This document shows positions 7,436 through 17,224 of a stretch of 64,000 bases of DNA, piece after piece. A program made the position numbers and the translations under genes. The number at the start of each line of letters is the position of its first letter. Within the stretch, counting starts at the first letter, position 1. The notes under the pieces are model-generated. The model was given only the letters and a program-made list of their open reading frames with translations, ran no database searches and was not told the origin of the DNA. The stretch is from Candidatus Zixiibacteriota bacterium (GTDB lineage Bacteria > Zixibacteria > MSB-5A5 > GN15 > PGXB01): assembly GCA_016933955.1 (NCBI GenBank), contig JAFGTT010000027.1, positions 62,001 through 126,000 on the forward strand, written 5' to 3'.

Positions 7436-9889
7436 ATGAAAAAGCTCAAGAAGTTAATTATGTGGGCCTTAATTATAGGCCTTTCAGTCGTAATAGTCGG
7501 CGTTGCGGGAATCATGATTTTCTTCCCCAAGGAGAAAGTCAAGCAGATGGCAATTGATAAAATTTCCACCTCGCTCGACCGAAAGGTTACGATTGATGGA
7601 ATTTCCGTGTCAATCTGGGGCGGTATCGGGGCGTATTTGAAAGGGATAAGAATTGCCAATCCCGAGGGTTTTAAAAAGGATTATTTTCTGGAAGCCGAAG
7701 CTCTCGATATCAAACTGCAGTTCTGGCCGTTGCTGAAAAAACAGGTCCTGGTGGACCGCCTGATTCTGGTCAGCCCGAATATCGATATGGAGAAACTGCG
7801 GAACGGACGAATTAATTACAAGTTCGGGGTTATCGATTCGCTGGCTCCTGAGGCAGTAAAAGAAAAAGTGCCGGAAGAATCGAAACTGGCTGTTTCGGCG
7901 ATTTCATTCGATAACCTTGAAATCAAAGACGGCGTTTGCAATTATATCGATGATTCATCAAAGATGGCTATCTCGGCCGGCGGGATTGCTTTGGAATCGA
8001 AAGTGATGACACCGAAACCGATGGTATTTGAGGCGACCGGCAGGATTAATATCGGCGCTCTTGATATCGCCACCGATTCACTGGTTTTGCCAACGATTAA
8101 ATTAAGTGCCCCCTACGCCGTCGTCTTCGATCAGCCGGGCGATAAAATCGTGCTGAATGAATCGAATCTTGAGGTAAACGGAATAGTATTAAAAACCGCC
8201 GCTGAGATACCCAAATTCTCGGAACTCAATCTGGCCCATATTTCGATAGCTATGGAAGAGACCGACTTCAACCGCCTATTGACCCTGGTTCCCGAAGCTT
8301 ACAAACCAATGCTTGAGGGATACACTATCAGCGGCCCGCTGTCTTTGAAGGCAAGCATTGATTATAACACCACGATCCCGGATACTCTGCAATATGGTGT
8401 AAGTGTCGATCTGTCGGGTCTCAGTGTCGGAATGGCGGCTCTTCCCGGCGAGGTGATGCTTAAAGAAGCCGCGTTAAACCTTACCAAAAACCGTGCCGAC
8501 CTGAATATCAATCAAGCCAACTTTCTCAACAATACCATTCAGGCCAATATCAGGGTGAATGATTTCGAGCATCCGAAGGCCGACGGTCGGGCCAAAGGGA
8601 ATATCGACCTGGCCGGGTTGGAGGCATTTTTGCCCAAAATCGGGGAACCGAAACTGGCCGGGAAAATGGATTTTGATTTCAAATTCAAGGGTCCGATCAA
8701 AACTCCGGCAGATATTCAATTAACAGGAAAACTGAATATCAGGGAAGCTTCATATACCGCGACCACTCTCCCGGAACCGATTCAATCATTCAATCTCGAG
8801 ACTCGAATCGACAATCGGGATATTATGATCGACAATTTCGATGTGACGTTTCCCTCAACCGATTTTACTCTCAAGGGCAAACTGGCCGACGCCCTGCCGT
8901 ATTTTCTCCCGGGTTATGCCGAGAAATCGAAGAAACCATTTTTATCCTTTGAATTGACATCCAAACGCTTCAATGTCGATAAGCTGTTCCCCGAGGTGGC
9001 ACCCGGTCAGGGGAGCAATCTGGCCGATTTACCAATCGATTCTCTGCCGCCGATTATTTTGCCGGACATCGATGGCCGCGGGACGGGAAGGGTCGGCACG
9101 ATGGTATATTCCGGGGTGGATTTTACGAATATCACGTCGGATATAACGATTGCCGATCGCAAGATCAAATTAACCGATGTTGTCGGTAATGTTTATACCG
9201 GCCAGGTGACCGGAGAGTCGGAAATCGATTTGAACGATTTCGAAAATCCGAAATACGTTGGGACCTTTGATGCCAAACAGATTGAAGCCAATGACTTTTT
9301 AAGCCGGTTTACTAAATTCGGCGGTCATCTTTATGGTAAATTGAATATGAGTGGATCATTTGCGGCGGCCGGACTGGAACCCGAAGATATAATCAAGACG
9401 CTGTCTATGAACGGAAATGCTCTTTTTAATGAAGCTAAACTGGTTAATTTCGATCTTATCAACACCCTGGCCCAGAATTTCAATTTCAAGTCGGTCGATG
9501 AGGAAAAAATCCGCGATCTGGCCAGTAAATTCGCCGTCAATAATGGCCGGGTGGAATTCGACAAGCTGAATTTTAAAAGCTCTTTCGGCGACTGGGATGT
9601 GACCGGGTCGATTGGTTTCGACGGGACATTGAATTACAGCGGCGATGTCTTACTTTCGGAAAAAATGACCACCGAACTCAGTTCCAAATCGGGCCTGGTC
9701 GGAAGTTTGGCCGGTTTCATGACCGACAGCCAAACGGGCCGGGTCAAGGTGCCTTTCAAGCTAGGCGGTACCTACAGCAAACCCAGCCTCTCGGTGGATC
9801 TCAAACCGGCCGAGGAGAAGGCCACCGACCAACTTAAAGATAAAGCGGTGGATGCTCTTCAAAACCTGTTGCAGAAGAAAAAGAAATAG
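7436..9889 (+). CDS. AsmA-family protein
   Basis: 817 residues. Lys-rich N terminus, one membrane segment (about residues 9-31, IMWALIIGLSVVIVGVAGIM), then the AsmA-like opening: ISTSLDRKVTIDGISVSIWG followed by LKGIRIANPEGF. The remainder is repetitive beta-structure with many FxxxKFKGPI-type strands, and the C-terminal AsmA-like part ends with FKLGGTYSKPSLSVDL and a Lys-rich tail. AsmA-clan proteins are inner-membrane-anchored periplasmic bridges implicated in phospholipid transport and outer-membrane homeostasis. Together with the TamB-like gene at the start of the window, this gives two AsmA-clan members within 10 kb. Specific role unknown. Confidence 0.82.
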   Translation: MKKLKKLIMWALIIGLSVVIVGVAGIMIFFPKEKVKQMAIDKISTSLDRKVTIDGISVSIWGGIGAYLKGIRIANPEGFKKDYFLEAEALDIKLQFWPLLKKQVLVDRLILVSPNIDMEKLRNGRINYKFGVIDSLAPEAVKEKVPEESKLAVSAISFDNLEIKDGVCNYIDDSSKMAISAGGIALESKVMTPKPMVFEATGRINIGALDIATDSLVLPTIKLSAPYAVVFDQPGDKIVLNESNLEVNGIVLKTAAEIPKFSELNLAHISIAMEETDFNRLLTLVPEAYKPMLEGYTISGPLSLKASIDYNTTIPDTLQYGVSVDLSGLSVGMAALPGEVMLKEAALNLTKNRADLNINQANFLNNTIQANIRVNDFEHPKADGRAKGNIDLAGLEAFLPKIGEPKLAGKMDFDFKFKGPIKTPADIQLTGKLNIREASYTATTLPEPIQSFNLETRIDNRDIMIDNFDVTFPSTDFTLKGKLADALPYFLPGYAEKSKKPFLSFELTSKRFNVDKLFPEVAPGQGSNLADLPIDSLPPIILPDIDGRGTGRVGTMVYSGVDFTNITSDITIADRKIKLTDVVGNVYTGQVTGESEIDLNDFENPKYVGTFDAKQIEANDFLSRFTKFGGHLYGKLNMSGSFAAAGLEPEDIIKTLSMNGNALFNEAKLVNFDLINTLAQNFNFKSVDEEKIRDLASKFAVNNGRVEFDKLNFKSSFGDWDVTGSIGFDGTLNYSGDVLLSEKMTTELSSKSGLVGSLAGFMTDSQTGRVKVPFKLGGTYSKPSLSVDLKPAEEKATDQLKDKAVDALQNLLQKKKK

Positions 9890-9923
9890 ATTTAACCAAT
9901 TGATGGATCAAGCCGATACGTAA

Positions 9924-9944
9924 TAATAATCATTATGATTATTA
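9924..9944. repeat. Perfect 10-bp palindrome overlapping the cysE start codon
   Basis: TAATAATCAT at 9924-9933, one T, then its exact reverse complement at 9935-9944. The right arm contains the proposed cysE ATG (9935). It could be an operator or an mRNA hairpin that hides the start codon; AT-rich chance palindromy is also possible. Confidence 0.5.
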
Positions 9945-10507
9945 AAACGATTATCGCGGACATAAATAGCATCTACCGCAATGACCCGGCGGCAAAGAAT
10001 ATCGAATTCCTTCTTTACCCCGGATTCCAGGCGATTTTCATGCATCGCCTGATTCATCCGTTGTACCGCTGGCGGATTCCTTTTTTCCCGCGTCTTTTAT
10101 CCCAGATTTCAAGGTTTTTGACCGGGGTGGAGATTCATCCCGGGGCGCAGATCGGCCGGGGATTCTTTATCGACCACGGGGCCGGGATTGTGATCGGCGA
10201 GACGGCTCAAATCGGGGACAATTGCGTTTTATTCCACAACGTTACTCTGGGTGGAACCGGTCACCATACCGGCAAACGTCATCCCACTATCGGCAACAAT
10301 GTTCTGATCGGGACCGGGGCGACTTTACTGGGGCCGCTGACGGTCGGCAATGATGTTCGAATCGGGGCCAATACTTTTTTATACATGGTTGATATTCCCG
10401 ATAACTGCACGGTGGTGGGCACTCCCGGGCATATCACCCGGTTGGACGGCGAATCGGTGAGTATCAAACCGAAACCGACCGAGGTCCCGATTCGCAACAG
10501 CGTTTGA
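9935..10507 (+). CDS. cysE: Serine O-acetyltransferase
   Basis: 190 residues, the short CysE type. Transfers acetyl from acetyl-CoA to serine, the first step of cysteine synthesis. An N-terminal helical segment (ADINSIYRNDPAAKN, FLLYPGFQAIFMHRL) precedes a left-handed beta-helix of hexapeptide repeats. Diagnostic motifs are VEIHPGAQIGRGFFIDHG, GIVIGETAQIGDN, LGGTGHHTGKRHPTIG and TVVGTPG. Substitution of the usual MVxxDVP by FLYMVDIP is minor. ATG 9935 has no Shine-Dalgarno sequence and lies inside a perfect palindrome, so initiation may be regulated or the start may be slightly different. Cysteine made here would also feed the nearby desulfurase, though the genes are not adjacent. Confidence 0.9.
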   Translation: MIIKTIIADINSIYRNDPAAKNIEFLLYPGFQAIFMHRLIHPLYRWRIPFFPRLLSQISRFLTGVEIHPGAQIGRGFFIDHGAGIVIGETAQIGDNCVLFHNVTLGGTGHHTGKRHPTIGNNVLIGTGATLLGPLTVGNDVRIGANTFLYMVDIPDNCTVVGTPGHITRLDGESVSIKPKPTEVPIRNSV

Positions 10508-10567
10508 CAAAAAAATAACGTTAAACACTCTCTCTCGAAAACCCATTTCATCACCCAATCTTTTTGA

Positions 10568-10595
10568 TTGACAAAAAGATATAAACCGGTATCTT
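10568..10595 (+). promoter_or_regulatory. Candidate sigma70-type promoter for proS
   Basis: TTGACA at 10568-10573 and TATCTT at 10590-10595 with a 16-bp spacer, in the 131-bp gap between cysE and proS. The expected transcript would have a leader of about 37 nt. Confidence 0.45.
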
Positions 10596-10638
10596 TTTCG
10601 ATTAACTTTTTTTCCTTGGGATTTTTTAAGAGGTTAAA

Positions 10639-12360
10639 ATGCGCTGGACGCAAACATATATACCGACTCTACGAGAAATTCCGGCCGAGGCCGAGCTGAT
10701 CTCCCATCAACTACTCCTGCGGGGCGGTTTTATCCGCAAACTGGCCGCCGGGGTGTATATTTATCTTCCATTGATGCAACGGGTTATCGAAAAATTCGCG
10801 AATATTGTCCGGGAGGAAATGAACCGCGCCGGAGCTATCGAGATTACTATGCCGGTTTTGCATCCGGCCGAAATATGGCAGGAATCCGGCCGGTATAATA
10901 CCGTTGGCAAAGAACAGATGCGTCTGAAAGACCGACACCTACATGAGATGGTGCTCGGCGGCACTCATGAGGAAATCGTTACCTTCCTTCTCAGGGGTGA
11001 ACTTAAAAGTTATAAGCAGTTGCCCATAAACCTGTATCAGATCCAGGTCAAGTTTCGCGATGAAATCCGCCCGCGTTTCGGACTGATGCGGGGCCGCGAA
11101 TTTATCATGAAGGACGCTTATACTTTCGATGCGGATGAGAAATCCTTTGATGTTTCCTATCAAAAGATGGTCGATGCTTATTTTGCCATTTTCAAGCGGG
11201 CCGGTCTGGATACTCGCAAGGTGGAGTCGGACACCGGGGCTATGGGCGGCAAGGCGGCTCATGAATTTATGCTGATTGTCGATACCAGCGGCGGCGAGGA
11301 AACAATCCTGTTCTGCGATAAATGCGACTATGCCGCCAATGTCGAAAAAGCGACTTTCAGGGAAATTAATCCTCCGGCTGCGGATACCGCGATGAAGACG
11401 CGGGCCGAGGTGAATACTCCGGGGGCCTCGACTATCGAGCAGGTTACCGCTTTTTTGAAGGTTAAAGCCAGTCAGTTGGTCAAAACCCTGATTTATATTG
11501 CCGATGGCAAACCGGTGGCGGCCATGATTCGCGGGGACCGGGAATTAAACCTGGTCAAACTTAAAAATCACCTGAAAGCGATCGAGATTGACAGCGCTCC
11601 GGCGGCCGTGGTTGAAGAGGTTACCGGTTGTCCGGTCGGTTTCGCCGGGCCGGTCGGAATGGCCACCGAAATCCCGATCGTGGTCGATCCCGAAGTTACC
11701 CTGCTGAAAAATATCATTGTCGGCGCCAATAAAAATGAGAAACACCTTATCAATGTTAATCCGGATCGCGATTTCAAGGCTTCCTCGGTAGCTGATATAA
11801 TTAACGCCGTCGAAGGGGAAGGTTGCCCGGTTTGCGACGGCCGCCTGGTAGCCCGCAAGGGAATAGAGGTCGGTAATACTTTTATGCTGGGCACCAAATA
11901 TTCGGAATCCCTGGGGGCCAAATTTCTTGATGCCGCCGGCGTTGAAAAGCCTTTTATTATGGGCTCTTACGGAATCGGAATCACCCGGACGCCGCAGGCC
12001 GCTATCGAGCGGTACCATGATGAAAAAGGCATTGTCTGGCCCCAAAATATTGCCCCTTATACGGTCGAAATTATCCCGCTAAATTATGAAAAAGACGACC
12101 ACCGACGGGCCGCGGAACAAATTTACGGCCGACTCGTTAATGATGGTATTGACTGCCTGCTGGATGACCGACCGGAACGGGCCGGGGTCAAATTCAACGA
12201 CGCCGACCTGATCGGAATTCCTGTCCGCGTTATAATCGGTGACAAGTCGTTGAAACAGGGGAAGGTCGAGCTCAAAGGGCGGGGCGGCGACGAGGTTTTA
12301 CTGGTGGATATGGACCATGTTTTGGAGGAGGTTAAAGCTCTTCTGGAACGGCTGAATTGA
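10639..12360 (+). CDS. proS: Prolyl-tRNA synthetase (bacterial type, with editing domain)
   Basis: 573 residues, a full-length bacterial ProRS. Class II core motifs are present: RKLAAGVYIYLPL, then motif 2 FRDEIRPRFGLMRGREFIMKD and motif 3 GSYGIGITR. Between motifs 2 and 3 lies the INS editing domain (roughly residues 230-400), which deacylates mischarged Ala-tRNA. The C-terminal anticodon-binding domain contains LLDDRPERAGVKFNDADLIG. The ATG at 10639 matches the usual N terminus (MRWTQTYIPTLREIPAEAE). A promoter-like sequence lies upstream and the rimP operon promoter begins soon after the stop, so proS is likely its own unit. Confidence 0.95.
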   Translation: MRWTQTYIPTLREIPAEAELISHQLLLRGGFIRKLAAGVYIYLPLMQRVIEKFANIVREEMNRAGAIEITMPVLHPAEIWQESGRYNTVGKEQMRLKDRHLHEMVLGGTHEEIVTFLLRGELKSYKQLPINLYQIQVKFRDEIRPRFGLMRGREFIMKDAYTFDADEKSFDVSYQKMVDAYFAIFKRAGLDTRKVESDTGAMGGKAAHEFMLIVDTSGGEETILFCDKCDYAANVEKATFREINPPAADTAMKTRAEVNTPGASTIEQVTAFLKVKASQLVKTLIYIADGKPVAAMIRGDRELNLVKLKNHLKAIEIDSAPAAVVEEVTGCPVGFAGPVGMATEIPIVVDPEVTLLKNIIVGANKNEKHLINVNPDRDFKASSVADIINAVEGEGCPVCDGRLVARKGIEVGNTFMLGTKYSESLGAKFLDAAGVEKPFIMGSYGIGITRTPQAAIERYHDEKGIVWPQNIAPYTVEIIPLNYEKDDHRRAAEQIYGRLVNDGIDCLLDDRPERAGVKFNDADLIGIPVRVIIGDKSLKQGKVELKGRGGDEVLLVDMDHVLEEVKALLERLN

Positions 12361-12372
12361 GAATAAAAAGGA

Positions 12373-12401
12373 TTGTTTTAAAAACCCAATATTATTATAA
12401 T
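12373..12401 (+). promoter_or_regulatory. Sigma70-type promoter for the rimP-nusA-infB operon
   Basis: TTGTTT at 12373-12378 and a perfect TATAAT at 12396-12401, spacer 17 bp. It lies 52 nt upstream of rimP. The leader contains a short hairpin (CACCG...CGGTG at 12427-12443). Confidence 0.55.
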
Positions 12402-12453
12402 ACAAGGTTATTTTATGGAGTTGGGCACCGGTTAAAACGGTGAAGATTTAAAG

Positions 12454-12894
12454 ATGTCGCTGAAGGAGAAAATAACGGGGTTAATCACGACTCCGATTGA
12501 GAATGAAGGGTTTGAATTGGTCGAGTTAAAACTGGCCCAGTACAAAAAACAGCATCGCCTGCGAGTCTTTGTCGATTCCGATCACGGGGTGACAATCGAT
12601 GATTGTGTCCGCCTGACCAAGGCTATCGACCCGATCCTGGAGGAGAATAATGTTTTTCGGTACGGCTATGTGATTGAAGTATCATCGCCCGGCCTGGATC
12701 GGCCGCTTCAAACCGCCCGTGATTTCCGCCGGCGTATCGGTGAACGAATCAGGATACAGTTTATCGATCCGGCCACTCCTTCATTGGAAGGAGAACTGGT
12801 CGGTGCCGATGACAGATTTCTGGAAATCCAAACGGGAGACGATCTCAGCAAAGTCGATCTGGTACAGGTCAAATGGGGAAAAATCATTTTTTGA
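12454..12894 (+). CDS. rimP: Ribosome maturation factor RimP
   Basis: 146 residues, normal for RimP, which assists 30S subunit maturation. Seen: ENEGFELVELKL, RVFVDSDHGVTIDDC, and the highly conserved YVIEVSSPGLDRPL, followed by the C-terminal SH3-like domain. First gene of the classic rimP-nusA-infB arrangement; 13 bp from nusA. An upstream promoter with a consensus -10 box is visible. Confidence 0.93.
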   Translation: MSLKEKITGLITTPIENEGFELVELKLAQYKKQHRLRVFVDSDHGVTIDDCVRLTKAIDPILEENNVFRYGYVIEVSSPGLDRPLQTARDFRRRIGERIRIQFIDPATPSLEGELVGADDRFLEIQTGDDLSKVDLVQVKWGKIIF

Positions 12895-12907
12895 CGGAGA
12901 TAGATAA

Positions 12908-14320
12908 ATGTCTTACAATATAGTCGAGGCCCTGACTCTGATTGCGCGGGAGAAAAATATCGATCTGGACACGGTGGTTTCCAAGGTCGAGGAATCTCTG
13001 CTGGCGGCCGCCAAAAAGAGGTACCCCGAGGCCGAAAATTTATCCTTCAAACTCAACCGATCCACCGGTGAGATCACCATGATCGCAGTCAAGAAGGTGG
13101 TTGAAAAGGTGGCCGATAATCTGACGGAAATATCATTGACGGATGCCAAGGAACTCGATGACGAGGCTGTAATCGGCGATGAGATGGAGATGTTTCTGGA
13201 GGTCGATGAGGAATTCGGCCGCAATGCCATTGCCACCGCCAAGCAGGTCCTGATTCAAAAAGTACGAGAGGCGGAACGGGATAAAATCTACGATGAATAT
13301 ATCACCCGGGTCGGAAGCCTTATTTCGGGAGCCGTTCAACAGGTAGATAAGGGAAATATTATCGTCAATCTGGGGAAGGCCGAGGCTATTTTACCGATCA
13401 AGGAACAAATCCCCCGCGAAAAGTATCGCCAGGGCGACCGTATTCGGGCGTTGATACTGGATGTCCAGAAATCGCTTTCAGGACCACAGGTCATTCTGTC
13501 GAGGGTCAGCCATGATTTCCTGCGTTGTCTGTTTGAACTGGAAGTCCCGGAAATCTTCGAGCGGGTGATCGAGATCAGGGCAATCGCCCGTGAACCCGGG
13601 GAAAGATCCAAGATAGCGGTTTATTCGGCCGATGAACGTATCGATCCGGTTGGCGCCTGTGTCGGAATCAAGGGTGTCCGGGTACAGTCGATTGTCAGGG
13701 AATTGAATAATGAGCGAATTGATATAATTCCCTATACTTCCAATCCGGAATTGTTTGTCACCCGGGCGCTGGCCCCGGCCAAGGTGGTGCATATAGATAT
13801 TTTCATCAGCGAGCAGGCCATGACGGTTGCGGTCGAGGATGACAAACTTTCGCTGGCGATCGGCCGGGCCGGTCAGAATGCACGGCTGGCTTCCAAACTG
13901 ACCGGTTGGAAAATAAATATCATGTCCGAAACCGATTATAATGAGATGAAGCGTCGCGAAGCCGAGGAGATGGTTCCGGTTGGAAGCCTGGAGGGGATCG
14001 GAACCAAGATCGAAGAACGGCTGGTAGAAGCTGATATCAATACGGTTCAGCAGTTGGCCCGGGCCAGTGAAGAGCAGTTGACGAAACTGGACGGGATCGG
14101 ACCGAAAACGGCCGAATCACTTCTGGAGAAAGCACGCTCCTTTGTTGCGGAACTTGAAGCCAAACGCAAGGAAAAAAAGAGACTGGAACAGGAAATGGCG
14201 GCCGAGGAGCAGAATGAAGCAGGAGCTGTTGATGAGGCCGGCGGCGGGGCGGTGGAATCCGGTGATGATGATACCGGTTCCGATGAGAATGCAATAATCG
14301 AGGAAGCCAAGGATAATTAG
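12908..14320 (+). CDS. nusA: Transcription termination/antitermination protein NusA
   Basis: 470 residues. Binds RNA polymerase and controls pausing, termination and antitermination. Domain order: N-terminal polymerase-binding domain (1-125), S1 domain (about 130-200, VGSLISGAVQQVDKGNIIVN), two KH domains (about 200-345, with VGACVGIKGVRVQSIVREL and LAIGRAGQNARLASKLTGW), then a helix-hairpin-helix region (about 355-415, GSLEGIGTKIEERL and LDGIGPKTAESLL) and a Glu/Asp-rich tail. The C-terminal hairpins are an extra compared with minimal NusA. Between rimP and infB as usual, but the small ylxR and ylxQ genes found in many operons here are absent. Confidence 0.95.
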   Translation: MSYNIVEALTLIAREKNIDLDTVVSKVEESLLAAAKKRYPEAENLSFKLNRSTGEITMIAVKKVVEKVADNLTEISLTDAKELDDEAVIGDEMEMFLEVDEEFGRNAIATAKQVLIQKVREAERDKIYDEYITRVGSLISGAVQQVDKGNIIVNLGKAEAILPIKEQIPREKYRQGDRIRALILDVQKSLSGPQVILSRVSHDFLRCLFELEVPEIFERVIEIRAIAREPGERSKIAVYSADERIDPVGACVGIKGVRVQSIVRELNNERIDIIPYTSNPELFVTRALAPAKVVHIDIFISEQAMTVAVEDDKLSLAIGRAGQNARLASKLTGWKINIMSETDYNEMKRREAEEMVPVGSLEGIGTKIEERLVEADINTVQQLARASEEQLTKLDGIGPKTAESLLEKARSFVAELEAKRKEKKRLEQEMAAEEQNEAGAVDEAGGGAVESGDDDTGSDENAIIEEAKDN

Positions 14321-14336
14321 ACCAGGAGGGATATTG

Positions 14337-16553
14337 ATGCCTAAACAAAGAATATATGAAATTGCCAAGTTCTATCGAATATCCTCGAATGCCCTCCTGA
14401 AGATACTTCGAGAACTCAATTTCCAGCCCAAATCGCATATGTCGGTAGCCACCGATGAGATGTTGCTGGCTATCCAGAGGAAATTTGCGGCCGAAAAAGA
14501 AGCGGCGAAAAAGGATATTGAGCAAAAGAAAAAGCCCAAAGGACAGATCAAAAAAGAGGGTCCGGAGACGGTCGGGAAAACGCTGGATGAACGTCTGGCC
14601 AAACTCTCCAGCGCCCTGAAAAAACATGACAAGGGCAAAAAAAAGAAATTCGACAAGAAAAAGAAGAAAAGCAAAGACGCCCGTCGGGTCGATAAAAAAG
14701 CGGTGGTGAAAAGTTTCCGGGCCACCATGGCTACCATGGGTGGCGGTAAAAGGACCAAAAAATATAAAAAGAGGAAAGCCGACGGAACCGAAGTAATCGT
14801 TGATGAAAACGTCATTGAAGTCAACGAATTCATGACGGTGGCCGAATTGGCCAAGGCCATGGATATCAAACCGGCGGAATTAATCGCCACCTGTTTCAAG
14901 CTGGGTCTGATGGCGTCAATCAATCAGCGCCTTGATATGGAAACAATCGAGACTCTGGCCCTGGAATGCGGTTTCAGCATCAAAGAAAAAGAGGAGATCG
15001 GGATTGAGGCGCGCGAGGAAGAAGTCGAAGAAAATCTGGCCAGGCGGGCACCGGTGGTAACGGTAATGGGCCATGTCGATCATGGCAAAACATCATTACT
15101 TGATTTTATCCGGAAAACCAATATTGCCGCCCGCGAAGCGGGGGCCATTACCCAGCATATCGGAGCCTATGAGGTCGCCGCACCGAACGGACGAATTGTA
15201 TTCATTGACACTCCCGGTCACGAGGCTTTTACAGCCATGAGGGCGCGCGGAGCCCAGATCACTGACATTGTTGTCCTGGTGGTAGCGGCCGATGATGCCG
15301 TAATGCCGCAAACGATTGAGGCTATCGATCATGCCCGGGCCGCCGGTGTTCCGATTGTGGTGGCCATCAATAAGATCGACAAGCCGACCGCCAATCCCGA
15401 TATGATTCGCCAGCAGCTGTCGGCCCAGAATTTGATGCCTGAGGAGTGGGGCGGTAAAACCATAATGGTTGAGGTTTCTGCTAAAACCGGTCAGGGCGTC
15501 AACACTCTTCTCGAAATGATTCAGCTTCAGGCCGATATGCTTGATCTCCAGGCCGATCCAACCATCAGGGGACAGGGTGTGGTGGTAGAATCAAACCTGG
15601 AAAAAGGTCGCGGTCCAACCTGTACTGTCATTATCCAAAAAGGCCGGGTCTTTGTCGGTGATCCGATTGTCGCCGGACCGTTCTATGGACACGTAAGAGT
15701 GATGTTGAATGATCGCGATCAATCGCTTCGGGAAATCGGTCCTTCGACTCCGGCCCGAATTACAGGACTCGGGGGCGTTCCTCAGGCTGGCGATTCCTTT
15801 ATCGTCGTTCAGGATGACCAGGAAGCGCGTGAAATTGCAACCAAACGAACCCAGTTGAAACGTGAACAGGAAATTCGGCGGGGCTATGGCCGGGCTACCC
15901 TTGAAAAAATCTATGAGCAGATCAAGGAAGGCCAGGTTAAAGAATTAAGCCTGGTTATCAAGGCCGATGTCGATGGTTCGGCGGAAGTCCTGGGCGAGAC
16001 CCTGGGTAAAATTGCCGGGGATCAGGTTCGGACAGTCATCATCCATAAGGGCGTCGGGGCGGTTAATGAATCCGATGTGCTTCTGGCCGCGGCATCTAAC
16101 GCTATCATAATAGCTTTCAATGTCAAACCGGATGCCCGGGCCCGTGAGGCGGCCTCCCGCGAAAAGGTTGAGGTTAAGCAGTATTCCATTATTTATGAAG
16201 TAGAAAGCGATATTCGCAAAGCCCTGGAAGGTATGCTGGCCCCGGATATATCCGAGGAGTTTATCGGCGAGGCGGAGGTCCGCCAGATTTTCCGTGTTCC
16301 AAAAGTGGGCGTGGTGGCCGGTTGTTTCGTGAAGGAAGGCGCCATCCACCGCAATGATGCCGTGCATCTGGTCCGGGATGGCCGGGTAGTCCATATCGGC
16401 AAACTGAGTTCCCTGAAACGATTTAAGGATGATGCACGGGAAGTTTCCAGCGGATACGAATGTGGCATTGGAATCGAAAATTTCAACGACATTAAGGTCG
16501 GTGATTCCATTGAGGTTTATAAAGTTGTTGAAACAGCCAAAAAATTGGGCTGA
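14337..16553 (+). CDS. infB: Translation initiation factor IF-2
   Basis: 738 residues. GTPase that places fMet-tRNA on the 30S subunit. An N-terminal IF2-N helix ([20 protein letters not shown]) is followed by a Lys-rich linker (about 60-145). The G domain has P-loop [15 protein letters not shown], switch [17 protein letters not shown] and NKID. Domains II-IV follow, ending in [20 protein letters not shown] 14337 is chosen over TTG 14334 because AGGAGG (14324-14329) is 7 nt upstream. The linker is short compared with E. coli IF2 (890 residues). Confidence 0.96.
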   Translation: MPKQRIYEIAKFYRISSNALLKILRELNFQPKSHMSVATDEMLLAIQRKFAAEKEAAKKDIEQKKKPKGQIKKEGPETVGKTLDERLAKLSSALKKHDKGKKKKFDKKKKKSKDARRVDKKAVVKSFRATMATMGGGKRTKKYKKRKADGTEVIVDENVIEVNEFMTVAELAKAMDIKPAELIATCFKLGLMASINQRLDMETIETLALECGFSIKEKEEIGIEAREEEVEENLARRAPVVTVMGHVDHGKTSLLDFIRKTNIAAREAGAITQHIGAYEVAAPNGRIVFIDTPGHEAFTAMRARGAQITDIVVLVVAADDAVMPQTIEAIDHARAAGVPIVVAINKIDKPTANPDMIRQQLSAQNLMPEEWGGKTIMVEVSAKTGQGVNTLLEMIQLQADMLDLQADPTIRGQGVVVESNLEKGRGPTCTVIIQKGRVFVGDPIVAGPFYGHVRVMLNDRDQSLREIGPSTPARITGLGGVPQAGDSFIVVQDDQEAREIATKRTQLKREQEIRRGYGRATLEKIYEQIKEGQVKELSLVIKADVDGSAEVLGETLGKIAGDQVRTVIIHKGVGAVNESDVLLAAASNAIIIAFNVKPDARAREAASREKVEVKQYSIIYEVESDIRKALEGMLAPDISEEFIGEAEVRQIFRVPKVGVVAGCFVKEGAIHRNDAVHLVRDGRVVHIGKLSSLKRFKDDAREVSSGYECGIGIENFNDIKVGDSIEVYKVVETAKKLG

Positions 16554-16563
16554 CGGGTGAAGG

Positions 16564-16845
16564 TTGGTTATCGGATCAGTTGTGGTGGATTTGAATCTCC
16601 CGGGAGTGAATTCGCTTAAAGAAAAAAGAAGAATTCTCAAACCGCTTATATCGAGACTGCAAAGCCGGTTTAATGTCTCTATCGCTGAAGTGAATTTCAA
16701 CGACAGCTTAAGAAGGGCCCAGATAGGATGTGCTGTTGTCAGCAATGATAGAATTTTCGTCGACCAGGTTCTGGCTAAAATCGTTCGGGCCATCGAGGCA
16801 ATCCCGGAAGTGATTATGATGGATTACAGGGTCGAATTATTATAG
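16564..16845 (+). CDS. DUF503 (YlxP-like) protein
   Basis: 93 residues, the family length. Typical features: VVVDLNLPGVNSLKEKRRIL near the N terminus, RFNVSIAEV, and QIGCAVVSNDRIFVDQVL. YlxP-like proteins lie between infB and rbfA in many bacteria and have been connected with 30S ribosome biogenesis; biochemical role unclear. A TTG start at 16564 is used; it gives the standard family N terminus although the upstream ribosome-binding site is weak. Lies 10 bp after infB and 10 bp before rbfA. Confidence 0.88.
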   Translation: MVIGSVVVDLNLPGVNSLKEKRRILKPLISRLQSRFNVSIAEVNFNDSLRRAQIGCAVVSNDRIFVDQVLAKIVRAIEAIPEVIMMDYRVELL

Positions 16846-16855
16846 GATTGTTTAT

Positions 16856-17224
16856 ATGCGTCAGTACAAGAGATCGGATCGAGTCCGCCAGCAGATTCTG
16901 CGGGACGTCCAGCAACTTCTGGAACATGAATGCGCCACCAATTTGAAAGGGATGGTGACGTTCACCGAAGTGGCTCTGACCGATGACCTGAAATACGCTA
17001 CCATATATTATTCCGTCCTGGGAAATGATCATCAGAAGGATGAAGCCTCGGAATATTTCGACCGGATTCGAAACCGGGTCAGATCGCAACTGGCCCGCCT
17101 GATAAGATTGAAACAGACACCGGAGATAAGTTTTAAATACGACCCGTCCATTGAACGGGGAATGAGGATCGAGCAATTACTTAACGATATTTCCAGCGAA
17201 CATGACAGCGATGATGACGATTAA
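16856..17224 (+). CDS. rbfA: Ribosome-binding factor A
   Basis: 122 residues. Cold-shock-associated 30S maturation factor with a KH-like fold. Seen: RSDRVRQQILRDVQQLLEHE, VTFTEVALTDDLKYATIYYSV, and the C-terminal RLKQTPEISFKYDPSIERG, all family hallmarks, then an acidic tail (DSDDDD). The end overlaps the start of nrnA by up to 23 nt, indicating translational coupling. Confidence 0.93.
   Translation: MRQYKRSDRVRQQILRDVQQLLEHECATNLKGMVTFTEVALTDDLKYATIYYSVLGNDHQKDEASEYFDRIRNRVRSQLARLIRLKQTPEISFKYDPSIERGMRIEQLLNDISSEHDSDDDD

Noticed and set aside
9921-9945. Fur box at cysE
   Set aside because: The AT-rich palindrome superficially resembles a Fur site, but its arms do not follow the 7-1-7 TGATAAT/ATTATCA pattern.
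14037-14627. 196-codon antisense frame across the nusA-infB junction
   Set aside because: The sequence is Arg/Pro/Ser-rich low-complexity shadow of Lys/Glu-rich coding; no ribosome-binding site.
15945-16793. 282-codon antisense frame in infB
   Set aside because: Shadow of infB and the DUF503 gene; composition and absence of domains argue against a gene.
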